Positions 42,826-53,084 of a DNA stretch of 64,000 bases are shown here, one piece after another. The position numbers and the translations under genes are program-made. Source of the DNA: Microvirga sp. VF16 (GTDB taxonomy: Bacteria > Pseudomonadota > Alphaproteobacteria > Rhizobiales > Beijerinckiaceae); NCBI RefSeq assembly GCF_016864375.1, contig NZ_CP069354.1:1550001-1614000 (forward strand). Reading direction: 5' to 3'. Position 1 is the first letter of the stretch. The number at the start of each line of letters is the position of its first letter. Below the pieces are notes generated by a model, which saw only the letters and a list, made by a program, of their open reading frames with translations, was not told the DNA's origin and did not search any database.

Positions 42826-43061
42826 CGAATGGCACCTGTCGATGACGGGTGGCAGGCCGCGTTCGTCGACCCGGCAGGACATGAAACGTTCTTCTTCGCC
42901 TCGTTGATGTGACCCTTCTTCGCGGCTGTATGATGCCGGACGGTGGCATGCTTGGAGTTTTGTGACGGCATCGCCGAAGCTCCTGATGTTGCCGCCTGTG
43001 CGGTCAGCGGAGCCGCTGCGAGAAAAGCCAGGGTCGAAGCGGCGATGAGAAGCTTTTTCAT
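42822..43061 (-). CDS. Small secreted protein of unknown function
   Basis: This 79-residue protein has a clear signal peptide (MKKLLIAASTLAFLAAAPLTAQA) with cleavage after AQA. The mature part of about 56 residues is basic and polar, with His (HATVRHHTAAKKGH) and two Cys. Function is not recognisable. AGAGATCCC precedes the ATG. It diverges from a response regulator gene, so it is a candidate target of that system. The stop codon TAG lies in the terminal CTAG of an adjoining family B repeat, so the native C terminus may have been altered. Confidence 0.72.
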   Translation of the reverse strand: MKKLLIAASTLAFLAAAPLTAQAATSGASAMPSQNSKHATVRHHTAAKKGHINEAKKNVSCPAGSTNAACHPSSTGAIR

Positions 43062-43229
43062 GGGATCTCTCCATTCAATGACAGCACCTCGGGGGTGCCG
43101 GATAAAAACCTTAGGACGTGCGACTTAGGAGAGAATGAGGGCGAAGGACGACCGCTTCAGGCGGCAAATTGCATCGTTGAATTTCCGCCGGATTTGGATT
43201 GAACTCACCTTGCATCGTGAGCAACCATC

Positions 43230-43886
43230 ATGCGGGTTTTGCTGGTCGAAGATGATCCGTTGATCGGACGCAGCCTGACGCGAGCCTTCGAGGGCTCCGG
43301 CGCCGCAATCGACTGGATCCGCTCAGGGGACGACGCGCTCACTGCCTTGAGCGCGAACTGCTACTCGGCGGTCCTGCTGGATCTCGGTCTTCCGGGTACA
43401 TCCGGTCTCGATGTGCTGAAGGAAATGCGGCGCAGCAAGGATGGGACGCCGGTGCTGATCATCACGGCGCGCGATGATGTCGAAATCCGCGTCGCGGGCC
43501 TGGATCTGGGAGCGGACGACTTCATCGTGAAGCCGTTCGATTTCGATGAACTCGCAGCCCGGATTCGGGCTGTCGTCAGGCGCCATGCGGGACATTCGAC
43601 ATCGCAAATCCGATCCTCTGAAATCGTTCTCGATCTCGCAGCTCATGAGGCAAGCTATAAAGGAATCACGCAGCTTCTCCCTGCGCGAGAGTTTGCACTC
43701 CTTCAAGCGCTGCTTAAAAGACCCGGAGCCATCCTGTCGCGCAAGCAGCTCGAGGATGCTCTCTACGGTTGGGGAGATGAGGTTGAGAGCAACGCGGTGG
43801 ACGTGCTGATCCACTACATCCGTCGGAAGTTCGACAACGATATCATCCGCAATGTCCGCGGAGTCGGCTGGATGGTGATGAAATGA
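43230..43886 (+). CDS. OmpR-family two-component response regulator
   Basis: The protein is 218 residues. The receiver domain (1-115) has the acidic pair EDD at 7-9, the phosphoacceptor Asp in AVLLDLGLPG (about residue 51), Thr in IITARDD and Lys in FIVKPFDF. The winged-helix output domain (about 125-218) contains LPAREFALLQALLKRPGAILSR and SNAVDVLIHYIRRKF. It resembles the TctD/QseB/PmrA group. ATG 43230 overlaps nothing upstream, and the stop overlaps the kinase gene by 4 bases. The signal is unknown; the divergent small secreted protein is a plausible target. Confidence 0.93.
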   Translation: MRVLLVEDDPLIGRSLTRAFEGSGAAIDWIRSGDDALTALSANCYSAVLLDLGLPGTSGLDVLKEMRRSKDGTPVLIITARDDVEIRVAGLDLGADDFIVKPFDFDELAARIRAVVRRHAGHSTSQIRSSEIVLDLAAHEASYKGITQLLPAREFALLQALLKRPGAILSRKQLEDALYGWGDEVESNAVDVLIHYIRRKFDNDIIRNVRGVGWMVMK

Positions 43887-45211
43887 AGCATCGCAACTCG
43901 CTCCGCACGCGTCTCACGGTATGGTTCACCGCTCTGTTGATCTTGTTCGGCTTGCTCGGTGGCTTCGGAGCCTACATCGTGGCTCAGCAGGATCCGGACA
44001 ACTTCCTCGATAATCAGATGCGCGAGATCGCTTTCAACGTGGTCAGTTCGGTCGACGATCTGGCACAGATGCCGGCGCCACCGCTCGAATCGGACGATAT
44101 GATTGTCGTTCAAAGCTGGGACGCGGACGGGCGCCTGCTGAAATCTTTTCCTCCAGGATTCGATTTGCCGCGTCAGGCGGCGACCGGATTCGCGAATTTC
44201 GGTGCACCGAGCGGGCAGTGGCGCAGTTACACCTGGGTCCTGGACGACGGCACCGTTCAGGTTTCTCAAAGGGCCAGCGTGCGTCAGGAACTTGCTCTGA
44301 TGGCGGCCTTGCCAGCGATCATCATCGTCCTGTTCCTCATCCCCGTATCGGCGCTTCTCGTGCGCTGGCTCGTGGGCCGGATCCTCACGCCTGTGGATGC
44401 CTTGACCAGCCAACTCATGGCTCGCAAGCCCGATTCCACACGGCAACTGGCCACATCGGATGTGCCTAGCGAAATCGCTCCCCTCATCCAGGCGATGAAC
44501 AAGGCGCTCGAGCGACTCGCGGAACTGCTTGCATCGCAGCAGCGCTTTGTCTCCAACGCGGCACATCAGCTGCGCACGCCACTGACAGCTCTTCGAATTC
44601 AGGCCGGTACTCTGCGACACGCGTCGAATGGCGAAGCGACGACAGAAATTCTGGATGATATGGATCTTGCGCTTCGGAAGATGTCGACTCTGACGAACCA
44701 GCTTCTGACGCTTGCCCGCGCGGAGACCCCCGTGTCGATAGAGGCGCCACAGCGGGTTGGGCTTGCCGACGCGCTGCAGGAAGCGATGCGTGGCGTCGCT
44801 CCCTTGGCAGAGAGCAAAAGCATCAGGCTTGATTCCATCGCGTTACCGACCGGAGTGGTGCATGCCGAACGGCAGGATCTCGTCGCGATGTTTTCCAACC
44901 TCCTCGACAATGCCATTCGCTACACGCCACCTGGTGGTCAGATCACCGTCTCTGCCCGACGGGCAAAAGAACAGGAGCAGATCGAGATTGCCGATACCGG
45001 CCCTGGGATCTCGAACGAATTGCTCGAACGTGTGTGCGACCCTTTTGTTCGCGGCGATCACGAACAGGAAGGAACGGGCCTTGGGCTTTCAATCGTCAAA
45101 GCCTTGGCGGCCCGGATGGGAGGCCGCATATCGCTGCAAAACAAACCTGATCGATGCGGGCTCGTCGTCCGCATCGAACTTCCCCTTCGTCCAGAAACTC
45201 ACGCCCCGTAA
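43883..45211 (+). CDS. Two-component sensor histidine kinase
   Basis: The protein is 442 residues. There are two membrane segments (about 10-35 and about 138-162) flanking a periplasmic sensor region of about 100 residues. A HAMP-like segment follows. The H-box is VSNAAHQLRTPLTALRIQ (phosphorylated His near 222), then the N-box FSNLLDNAIRYTPPGG, the G1 motif EIADTGPGIS and GTGLGLSIVKALA. It fits the TctE/QseC type. It is encoded with the OmpR-type regulator. Its 3' end overlaps the convergent DUF899 gene by 13 bases. Confidence 0.93.
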   Translation: MKHRNSLRTRLTVWFTALLILFGLLGGFGAYIVAQQDPDNFLDNQMREIAFNVVSSVDDLAQMPAPPLESDDMIVVQSWDADGRLLKSFPPGFDLPRQAATGFANFGAPSGQWRSYTWVLDDGTVQVSQRASVRQELALMAALPAIIIVLFLIPVSALLVRWLVGRILTPVDALTSQLMARKPDSTRQLATSDVPSEIAPLIQAMNKALERLAELLASQQRFVSNAAHQLRTPLTALRIQAGTLRHASNGEATTEILDDMDLALRKMSTLTNQLLTLARAETPVSIEAPQRVGLADALQEAMRGVAPLAESKSIRLDSIALPTGVVHAERQDLVAMFSNLLDNAIRYTPPGGQITVSARRAKEQEQIEIADTGPGISNELLERVCDPFVRGDHEQEGTGLGLSIVKALAARMGGRISLQNKPDRCGLVVRIELPLRPETHAP

Positions 45212-45903
45212 TTCAGCTTCGGATACCAATCCGTGCCACGTCCTTCGGGAGTCATGTCAAGCACGTTCCATAAGGGTGCGAGGTCAGGAGCGCCGCGAGG
45301 ATCCTGGCCGGGATCGACGGAATCGCCGGTCATCTCGCCGCTCCAGAAATGGCGGATGGTCCCGTCGCGGCGGGTGAAGACGTTGAAGCTCGGGATCTCG
45401 GACCCGTCCGGCAGCACGCCGTGATAATCGCGGGAATAGTTGCCGTTGAGGTCCGTGTAGAGCCGCAGGTTCTTCCAGCCGCGTTCCTTCTTCCAGGCGA
45501 TCAGCCGCTCGATCGGAGAGCGGGCAACGACGGCGAGCGCCATACGTTGCTGAACATCGGCCGCGTTGCCTTCGAGCGCACCGAGAAGATTGGTGCACAT
45601 GGGGCAGGGGCGCTCGCGCTGCGGGCCGAACATGTAGCTGTAGACGGCGAGCGACTGCTTGTCGCCGAAGAGGTCGGCAAAGCTCACCGGGCCGTTCTCG
45701 CCTTCGAAACGGTAATCGCCTGTCACCTCGCCGCCGGGCGGCAGGGCGCGCCGTTGCGCCGCCACGCGTTCCAGATGGCGGCGCAATTCGATCTCTTCCG
45801 CCAGCAGAGCCGTGCGTGCGGCGCGGTATTCGGCGCTCTCGTTCGGAAAGCGCACCGGCGAGCGGCGGGCGAGTTCTGCAGCGGGAACAAGTTTATCGGC
45901 CAT
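45199..45903 (-). CDS. DUF899 family thioredoxin-like protein
   Basis: This 234-residue protein matches the DUF899 family, which has a thioredoxin-like fold. FADLFGDKQSLAVYSYMFGPQRERPCPMCTNLLGALEG contains the characteristic Cys pair (CPMC), and PSFNVFTRRDGTIRHFW is the second conserved block. Its biochemical activity is not established. ATG 45903 has AAGGAGC upstream (on the minus strand). It lies downstream of the VOC-protein gene in the same direction, with a gap of 48 bases, so the two are probably co-transcribed. Confidence 0.88.
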   Translation of the reverse strand: MADKLVPAAELARRSPVRFPNESAEYRAARTALLAEEIELRRHLERVAAQRRALPPGGEVTGDYRFEGENGPVSFADLFGDKQSLAVYSYMFGPQRERPCPMCTNLLGALEGNAADVQQRMALAVVARSPIERLIAWKKERGWKNLRLYTDLNGNYSRDYHGVLPDGSEIPSFNVFTRRDGTIRHFWSGEMTGDSVDPGQDPRGAPDLAPLWNVLDMTPEGRGTDWYPKLNYGA

Positions 45904-45951
45904 GGAAAAGCTCCTTGGACAGATTCACGTGCGATGTGGTCGCAAACTGGA

Positions 45952-46725
45952 TCACGCTGGTATGCGTGGGCCGACGAGGCCGAACATGGCTCCCTGCGGA
46001 TCGCTGGCGACGATGATGAAGATGTTGCCCGGCACTTCGGCAGGGCCGTAATGGATCGTGCCGCCATGGCCGGATACGGCCCGCGCGGCCACATCGATGT
46101 CATTGACGCCGAAGTAGAAGTTCCACGCCGGTGGCGGTCCGTCGGGCGTGCGTCGCATGACAGCGCCGATCGTCTGGCCGTGATGGTTGATGAACTGGTA
46201 GTCACCCATCTCGCCCATGGGCATCGCATCGCCCTTCTCCCAGCCGAAGCGGGATTTGTAGAAGGCGAGTGCCGCGGCCTGATCCGAGGTGGAAAGCTCG
46301 TTCCACTGGCAATGCCCGGTTTCGTTCGGCGAGAAGGAGGTGCTCGTTCCTTCCATTGTGCCGCGCATCACATAGAACACGACACCTTGCGGATCCGCGA
46401 CCATCGCGAAGCGGCCGACGCCGGGAATGTCGGTCGGCGGCATATGCTGCGTGCCTCCGGCCTGGACGATCTCGGCCGCGATGGAATCGACGTCGTCGAC
46501 CCCGACATAGCCCAGCCATCCCGGACGCATGCCTTTGGCGTCAGCCGGGATCGGCATGAAACCGGCAATGTCCGTGCTCCCTATCGCGAAGAGCCTGTAG
46601 CCGATGTCGGAGCCTTCGAAAGCCCGGGCCTTCCAGCCAATAACTGTCTCATAGAAACGGGCCGCTGCATCGGCGTCGGTGGTCAGGAGCTCATACCAGA
46701 TGAAATCGCCATGTCTGTTGGCCAT
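45952..46725 (-). CDS. Two-domain VOC (glyoxalase/dioxygenase-fold) family protein
   Basis: This 257-residue protein carries two VOC modules (about 5-120 and 135-255). Each has the recognisable pattern: FIWYELLTTDADAAARFYETVIGW and CQWNELSTSDQAAALAFYKSRFGW, with ADPQGVVFYVM and SDPQGAMFGLVGP at the module ends. Such proteins bind a divalent metal and act in varied lyase, isomerase or resistance roles; the substrate is unknown. AAGGAGATGCACC ahead of ATG 46725 supports the start. It groups with DUF899, DUF1428 and MarR genes. Confidence 0.88.
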   Translation of the reverse strand: MANRHGDFIWYELLTTDADAAARFYETVIGWKARAFEGSDIGYRLFAIGSTDIAGFMPIPADAKGMRPGWLGYVGVDDVDSIAAEIVQAGGTQHMPPTDIPGVGRFAMVADPQGVVFYVMRGTMEGTSTSFSPNETGHCQWNELSTSDQAAALAFYKSRFGWEKGDAMPMGEMGDYQFINHHGQTIGAVMRRTPDGPPPAWNFYFGVNDIDVAARAVSGHGGTIHYGPAEVPGNIFIIVASDPQGAMFGLVGPRIPA

Positions 46726-46742
46726 GGTGCATCTCCTTGCTG

Positions 46743-46905
46743 AAAAGTGGACCGGGTTTTCTTCGGCAGATCTTGGCTCGCGAGAGGCTAGCGCACCGTG
46801 CGAAAAAGTGGACCCGGTTTTCCGCTTCGAACGATGCGCTCTTCAAAGGGTGGAGCATAGGATCAGATCCCAAAAGTGGGTCCACTTTTGGGTCCGATGC
46901 TCTAG
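46743..46905 (+). repeat. Dispersed repeat, family B (copy 3)
   Basis: The module order is AAAAGTGGACCGGGTTTTC, CGTGCGAAAAAGTGGACCCG/GGTTTTCCGC, GATGCGCTCTTCAAAGGGTGGAGCATAGG, then the palindrome CCCAAAAGTGGGTCCACTTTTGGG and GTCCGATGCTCTAG. It fills almost the whole gap between the VOC and DUF1428 genes, and its terminal CTAG provides the DUF1428 stop codon. Confidence 0.85.
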
Positions 46906-47255
46906 ACGTCGAGGATCGGCAGGAACCCGCCGAAGATCATGCGCTTGCCATCGAAGGGCATCTGCTCGCCCATGGCCTGCATGCGCGGATCGGTCATGAT
47001 CTTCTGGTTGGCTGCGTCGCGGACTTCCTTGGACGGATATTCGATCCAGCTGAACACGACGACCTCGTCGTCCTTGGCATCCACGGCGCGGCGGAAATCC
47101 GTCACCTTGCCGTCCGGCACATCGTCGCCCCAGCATTCCACCATGCGGGTGGCACCGAATTCCTTGAACAGCGGCGCAGCCTCGGCGGCGTGCTTGCGAT
47201 AGACTTCCTTCTTGTCAGCCGGCACGGCGAGCACAAAGCCATCGACATACTTCAT
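46902..47255 (-). CDS. DUF1428 family protein
   Basis: This 117-residue protein matches DUF1428 (a dimeric alpha/beta-barrel fold) by [55 protein letters not shown] and [13 protein letters not shown]. Function is unknown. It is divergent from a MarR gene and lies first in a minus-strand group with VOC and DUF899 genes. AAGGGAGATACGCG precedes the ATG. The TAG stop falls in the adjoining repeat, though the length remains normal for the family. Confidence 0.88.
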   Translation of the reverse strand: MKYVDGFVLAVPADKKEVYRKHAAEAAPLFKEFGATRMVECWGDDVPDGKVTDFRRAVDAKDDEVVVFSWIEYPSKEVRDAANQKIMTDPRMQAMGEQMPFDGKRMIFGGFLPILDV

Positions 47256-47321
47256 CGCGTATCTCCCTTGGGTTTTGAGGCAGTAAAGCTTGAGTTTGTG
47301 ACGCTTTGGCGTCTCTTATTC

Positions 47322-47350
47322 TTGACAATTAAGTTGATATCAACATAATT
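47322..47350 (+). promoter_or_regulatory. MarR-type promoter and operator
   Basis: TTGACA at 47322-47327 and CATAAT at 47344-47349 (16-base spacer) form a good promoter for the MarR gene. A 24-bp near-perfect dyad at 47327-47350, AATTAaGTTGAT/ATCAACaTAATT, centred on TTGATATCAA, occupies the spacer. A MarR dimer here would block RNA polymerase. The inferred start site is close to ATG 47356, so the mRNA may be leaderless. Confidence 0.7.
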
Positions 47351-47355
47351 GAGCC

Positions 47356-47826
47356 ATGTCAAACCCCCGAGACGTTCCCTTCGAGACAACCCATCTGGTG
47401 CGCGATACCTGCCTGTGTCTGCATGTCCAGCGCGCCGCCCGCGCGCTCTCGCGCCTGTTCGATGATGCTCTACGGCCGGTCGGCCTGACCTCCGGACAGT
47501 TCTCGCTGCTGAACGCCCTCAACCGCCCGGCGCCGCCGCCCATCGCGCCGGTGGCCAAGCTTCTGGCTATGGACCGCACGACCCTGACCGCAGCCCTGAA
47601 GCCGCTCGAGCGCGACGGCTTGGTCGCCATTGCCAAGGATCCGGATGACCGTCGCAGCCGTCTGTTGCGCCTCACCGACAAGGGGAGGGAAGTCCTGGCC
47701 TTAGCCATTCCGATCTGGCGCGACCTTCACGGTGATGTCGAGGCCGGCATGTCGGGATTGGGGCCGGACAATCTGCGCAGCGCGTTGAACGGCCTTTCGC
47801 GGTCGAAACCTGCGGCGTCCGCGTGA
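47356..47826 (+). CDS. MarR-family transcriptional regulator
   Basis: This 156-residue winged-helix protein has LTSGQFSLLNALNRP, APVAKLLAMDRTTLTAALKPLERDGLVAI (the recognition helix region) and the wing DPDDRRSRLLRLTDKGREVL. These place it in MarR. Such regulators are released from DNA by small ligands or by oxidation; the ligand is unknown, but Cys18 and Cys20 in DTCLCLHV are possible redox sites. The dyad upstream suggests autorepression, and the divergent DUF1428-VOC-DUF899 genes are probable co-targets. Confidence 0.92.
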   Translation: MSNPRDVPFETTHLVRDTCLCLHVQRAARALSRLFDDALRPVGLTSGQFSLLNALNRPAPPPIAPVAKLLAMDRTTLTAALKPLERDGLVAIAKDPDDRRSRLLRLTDKGREVLALAIPIWRDLHGDVEAGMSGLGPDNLRSALNGLSRSKPAASA

Positions 47827-47855
47827 GTTGATAGTGCCGTCTATCATCGGGCAGT

Positions 47856-48069
47856 GTCATCCCCGGCGGCCGAAAGGCCGGGAAGGGGATCCACGTTCGG
47901 GCTCCGCGTTATGGATTCCCTTCCCTCCGCTGCGCTCCGGCGGGGAATGACACCAACTTCCGCCCTCTCCGCCGTCATCCCCGTCCCCGGGCTTGTCCCG
48001 GGGATCCACGTCTTTGGAGCCACAACACTGCAAAAGGCGTGGATGGCCGGCACGAGGCCGGCCATGACG
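47856..48069. repeat. Dispersed palindromic repeats, family A (cluster 4)
   Basis: Two inverted pairs stand side by side. GTCATCCCCGGCGGCC...GGGGATCCAC pairs with ATGGATTCCC...GGGGAATGAC. GTCATCCCCGTCCCCGGG...GGGGATCCACG pairs with CGTGGATGGCCGGC...GGCCATGACG. Each half is about 35-45 bases. Confidence 0.75.
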
Positions 48070-48119
48070 TCGGGGAGAGGGTCGGCAGAGCAGAGCAATG
48101 TTATGTTCATCTTTTGTTC

Positions 48120-48148
48120 TTGACAAGGTTCCTAACCTCGGCTATATC
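48120..48148 (+). promoter_or_regulatory. Strong sigma70-type promoter in the gene-free region
   Basis: A consensus TTGACA (48120-48125), a 17-base spacer and TATATC (48143-48148) are present, the best promoter match noticed in the window. No protein start follows at a suitable distance, so it probably drives a non-coding transcript starting near 48155. Confidence 0.65.
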
Positions 48149-48154
48149 GTTGCC

Positions 48155-48380
48155 TTAGATCTGCTCCTATCGAGGGGCGCGCTCGCGAGGCGTCGCAGTG
48201 TGGGAGCAGGCACGGTCCCGTGAGGCTGACTCGCAATCGGCTTCGACGGGAGGCCCAGGATGTGGGTCGGTGGTCGGGATCGGTCGCAGGCCGCCGTCGC
48301 GCAGACGGTCACCGCCTGCGGCGGTTGACTGAGCCGGCCTCTCCTGTCCGCCTAAAGAAGCCGTGCGCGAAGAGGCTTCC
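48155..48380 (+). ncRNA. Candidate structured non-coding RNA
   Basis: Downstream of the consensus promoter are three consecutive strong hairpins. CTGCTCC (48161-48167) pairs with GGAGCAG (48203-48209). CACG/CGTG has a GTCC loop near 48211-48222. CGCAGGC (48285-48291) pairs with GCCTGCG (48314-48320), enclosing CCGTC/GACGG. A GAAGCC...GGCTTC dyad at about 48357-48378 could end it. Blocks such as GGTCCCGTGAGGCTGA and GCCTGCGGCGG resemble parts of 6S RNA, but the full 6S rod does not form in my hand folding. Identity is therefore open, and the ends are estimates. Confidence 0.35.
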
Positions 48381-48500
48381 CGGCTCTTCCCAATCACCAC
48401 AGACATCGAGCCGGGCTGCCCGTCGCGCCACCCTCGATCAACCCTCAGGCTCGCAGCTCACGCTGCGGGCCCACAGGTGCTGGCTCTTTGACACCCGCGC

Positions 48501-51098
<2,598 letters not shown>

Positions 51099-51133
51099 GA
51101 CTTCTGTCCAAGACTTGAGCGCAATGATGTGGC

Positions 51134-52012
51134 ATGGTGGCGGCCATGACGGTGATCACCCCCGAGGTCTCGCTCGATCCCGAACTGGTCGGGGCGGGCG
51201 ACGTGACGCATTTCTGGCGAGTGCCGCGCTTTCGCGATCTCGATTGCCTGCGTGCGACCTTCCGCCGTCACGCCTATGCCCGCCACAGCCACGACACCTA
51301 CGCCATCGCGGCGGTCCTGGCCGGCTGCGAGACCTTCTTCCACCGCGGCGAGCAGCATTATGCGCCAGCAGGCTCCGTGGCGGTCGTCTGCCCTGACGAG
51401 ATCCATGACGGGGAGCCCTATGGCGGCGGGTTCGAGTACCGAACCTTCTATCCCTCGTCCGAGCTGATGCAGGAGATCGCCGAGGATGTGGCCGGGCGGC
51501 CGCTCTCCCGCGCTCCCTGGTTCCCGCATTCGGTGATCAAGGATCCAGAGCTTTTCCAGGCTCAGGTCAAGCTCCATGCCTGCCTTCGCCAGGACGAGGG
51601 CTGGACCTCCGAGATGGAGCAGGACACCCGATTGATCGATTTCCTGAGCCGTCTGATCGCCCGCTGGGCTGATCTCGATGCCCTGCCGGCCGTCCGTTAC
51701 GGTTCGAAGAGCATCCTGCGGGTCCGCGACTATCTCGATGCCCATATCGGAGAGGAGGCGGACCTCGCCAATCTCGCGAATCTGGCAGGATTGTCCCGCA
51801 GCCACTTCATCCGCGCCTTTGCCAAGGAAACCGGCCTGACGCCGCACGCCTATCTCCTCGACCGGCGCTTCCGCGCCGCGACGCGGCTGTTGGCGCAGGG
51901 CGAGACGCCCGGCGATGTGGCCGCCGCCTGCGGCTTTTTCGACCAGAGCCACCTCAACCGTATCTTCAAGGCCCGGATGGGCGTGACGCCTGGGGCTTAC
52001 CGGACCGCATAA
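51134..52012 (+). CDS. AraC-family transcriptional regulator
   Basis: The protein is 292 residues. An N-terminal cupin-type ligand domain (about 30-170, FRRHAYARHSHDTYAIAAVLAG, APAGSVAVVCPDEIHDG) is followed by two C-terminal helix-turn-helix motifs (about 195-290, ADLANLANLAGLSRSHFIRAFAKETG and DVAAACGFFDQSHLNRIFKARMGVTPGAYR). This architecture is common for regulators next to amino-acid exporters. It is transcribed in the same direction as azlCD, 65 bases upstream, so it probably controls them. The start may be ATG 51134 or ATG 51146. Confidence 0.92.
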   Translation: MVAAMTVITPEVSLDPELVGAGDVTHFWRVPRFRDLDCLRATFRRHAYARHSHDTYAIAAVLAGCETFFHRGEQHYAPAGSVAVVCPDEIHDGEPYGGGFEYRTFYPSSELMQEIAEDVAGRPLSRAPWFPHSVIKDPELFQAQVKLHACLRQDEGWTSEMEQDTRLIDFLSRLIARWADLDALPAVRYGSKSILRVRDYLDAHIGEEADLANLANLAGLSRSHFIRAFAKETGLTPHAYLLDRRFRAATRLLAQGETPGDVAAACGFFDQSHLNRIFKARMGVTPGAYRTA

Positions 52013-52077
52013 AACCGCACTTTCGTCCAAGACGGCTCGTCGTCCGTCCTGCATAAGGCCGGGAAAAGAGCATCGTC

Positions 52078-52788
52078 ATGGATCAATCGAGTCCCTTCGC
52101 CACCAATTATCGCCGCGAAATCAAAGCCGGCCTGCGTGATATCGCGCCGGTCGCCGTTGCGGCCGTTCCCATCGGTCTTCTCTTCGGCGCGGTTGCGGCT
52201 GCCAAGGGAATGTCACCTCTCGAAGTCATACTGATGTCCGCCCTGGTCTTTGCCGGCGGCGCGCAGTTTGCCGCCATCGAAACCTGGGTCAGCCCGGCAC
52301 CTATCGCGGCCTTGGCCTTCGCGACCCTGCTGATCAATGTGCGGCACGTGCTGATGGGCGCGTCGCTCACGCCGAAGATCCGCATGTCGCGGTTCCAGAC
52401 CCTGCTGGCCTATTTCTTCCTCACCGATGAGGCCTGGGCCCTCTCCGAGCGCCGCGCTCTGGAGCGCCCGGTGACGGGCACTTATTGGGCGGCCATGGCG
52501 GTCGTGCTCTGGGCAAACTGGACCCTGTCCTCGACCATCGGCGCCATTCTCGGCTCGTTCCTGGGCGATCCCGAGCGCATCGGCGCCGATTTCGCCTTCA
52601 CGGCCCTGTTCATCGGCCTCGTCGCCGGCTTTGGCCGCAGCCGCGTGACGCTGGTGACTGTGGCCGTCAGCGCGGGCGTCGCGGCTCTCGTGCACCACTT
52701 CATCGGTGCGCCCTGGCATGTGGCCTCGGGTGCGCTCGCCGGCATTGCTGCCGCCTATCTGGCCGCTCCCGAGGAGACGCGCTCATGA
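52078..52788 (+). CDS. AzlC-family branched-chain amino acid exporter, large subunit
   Basis: This 236-residue membrane protein with about 7-8 hydrophobic segments belongs to AzlC (LIV-E family). VPIGLLFGAVAAAKGMSPLEVILMSALVFAGGAQFAA near residue 30 and INVRHVLMGASLTPKI near 85 are the family signatures. With AzlD it exports branched-chain amino acids or analogues; the actual substrate is not known. It ends with an ATGA overlap with the azlD-type gene. Confidence 0.9.
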   Translation: MDQSSPFATNYRREIKAGLRDIAPVAVAAVPIGLLFGAVAAAKGMSPLEVILMSALVFAGGAQFAAIETWVSPAPIAALAFATLLINVRHVLMGASLTPKIRMSRFQTLLAYFFLTDEAWALSERRALERPVTGTYWAAMAVVLWANWTLSSTIGAILGSFLGDPERIGADFAFTALFIGLVAGFGRSRVTLVTVAVSAGVAALVHHFIGAPWHVASGALAGIAAAYLAAPEETRS

Positions 52789-53084
52789 CCCTCGACACGA
52801 CGACCCTGCTCGCCATCATCGCCATGGCGGCCGTGACCTATTTCACCCGCATTGCAGGTCTGTTCGTCGCCGACCGTCTTGTGCTCACGGGCCGCGCCAA
52901 GGCTGCGTTCGACGCCATTCCGCCGGCCGTGCTAGTAGCCGTGATCGCGCCGACCGCGCTCACCACCGGATGGGCGGAAGCCATTGCTGCGGCGATCACG
53001 GCGGTTGCGGCGTTCAGGCTTCCGCTGCTCGGGACGGTAGCGGTCGGCGTGGTTTCCGTCGTGGTACTGCGGAACCTGCTCTAG
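52785..53084 (+). CDS. AzlD-family amino acid transport protein, small subunit
   Basis: This 99-residue protein has three to four membrane helices (LLAIIAMAAVTYFTRIAGLFV, AFDAIPPAVLVAVIAPTAL, GTVAVGVVSVVVLRNLL), the pattern of AzlD. The AVTYFTRIAG motif and Pro-Pro in the second helix are typical. The frame is open far upstream within azlC, but ATG 52785 gives the standard size and couples translation. Its TAG shares the palindrome CTAG with the stop codon of the convergent aminopeptidase gene. Confidence 0.9.
   Translation: MTLDTTTLLAIIAMAAVTYFTRIAGLFVADRLVLTGRAKAAFDAIPPAVLVAVIAPTALTTGWAEAIAAAITAVAAFRLPLLGTVAVGVVSVVVLRNLL

Noticed and set aside
48210..48260. tmRNA-like GGCTGA...GGCTTCGACGGG string
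   Set aside because: The short resemblance to a tmRNA 5' end is not accompanied by a tag-peptide reading frame or a tRNA-like acceptor domain nearby.
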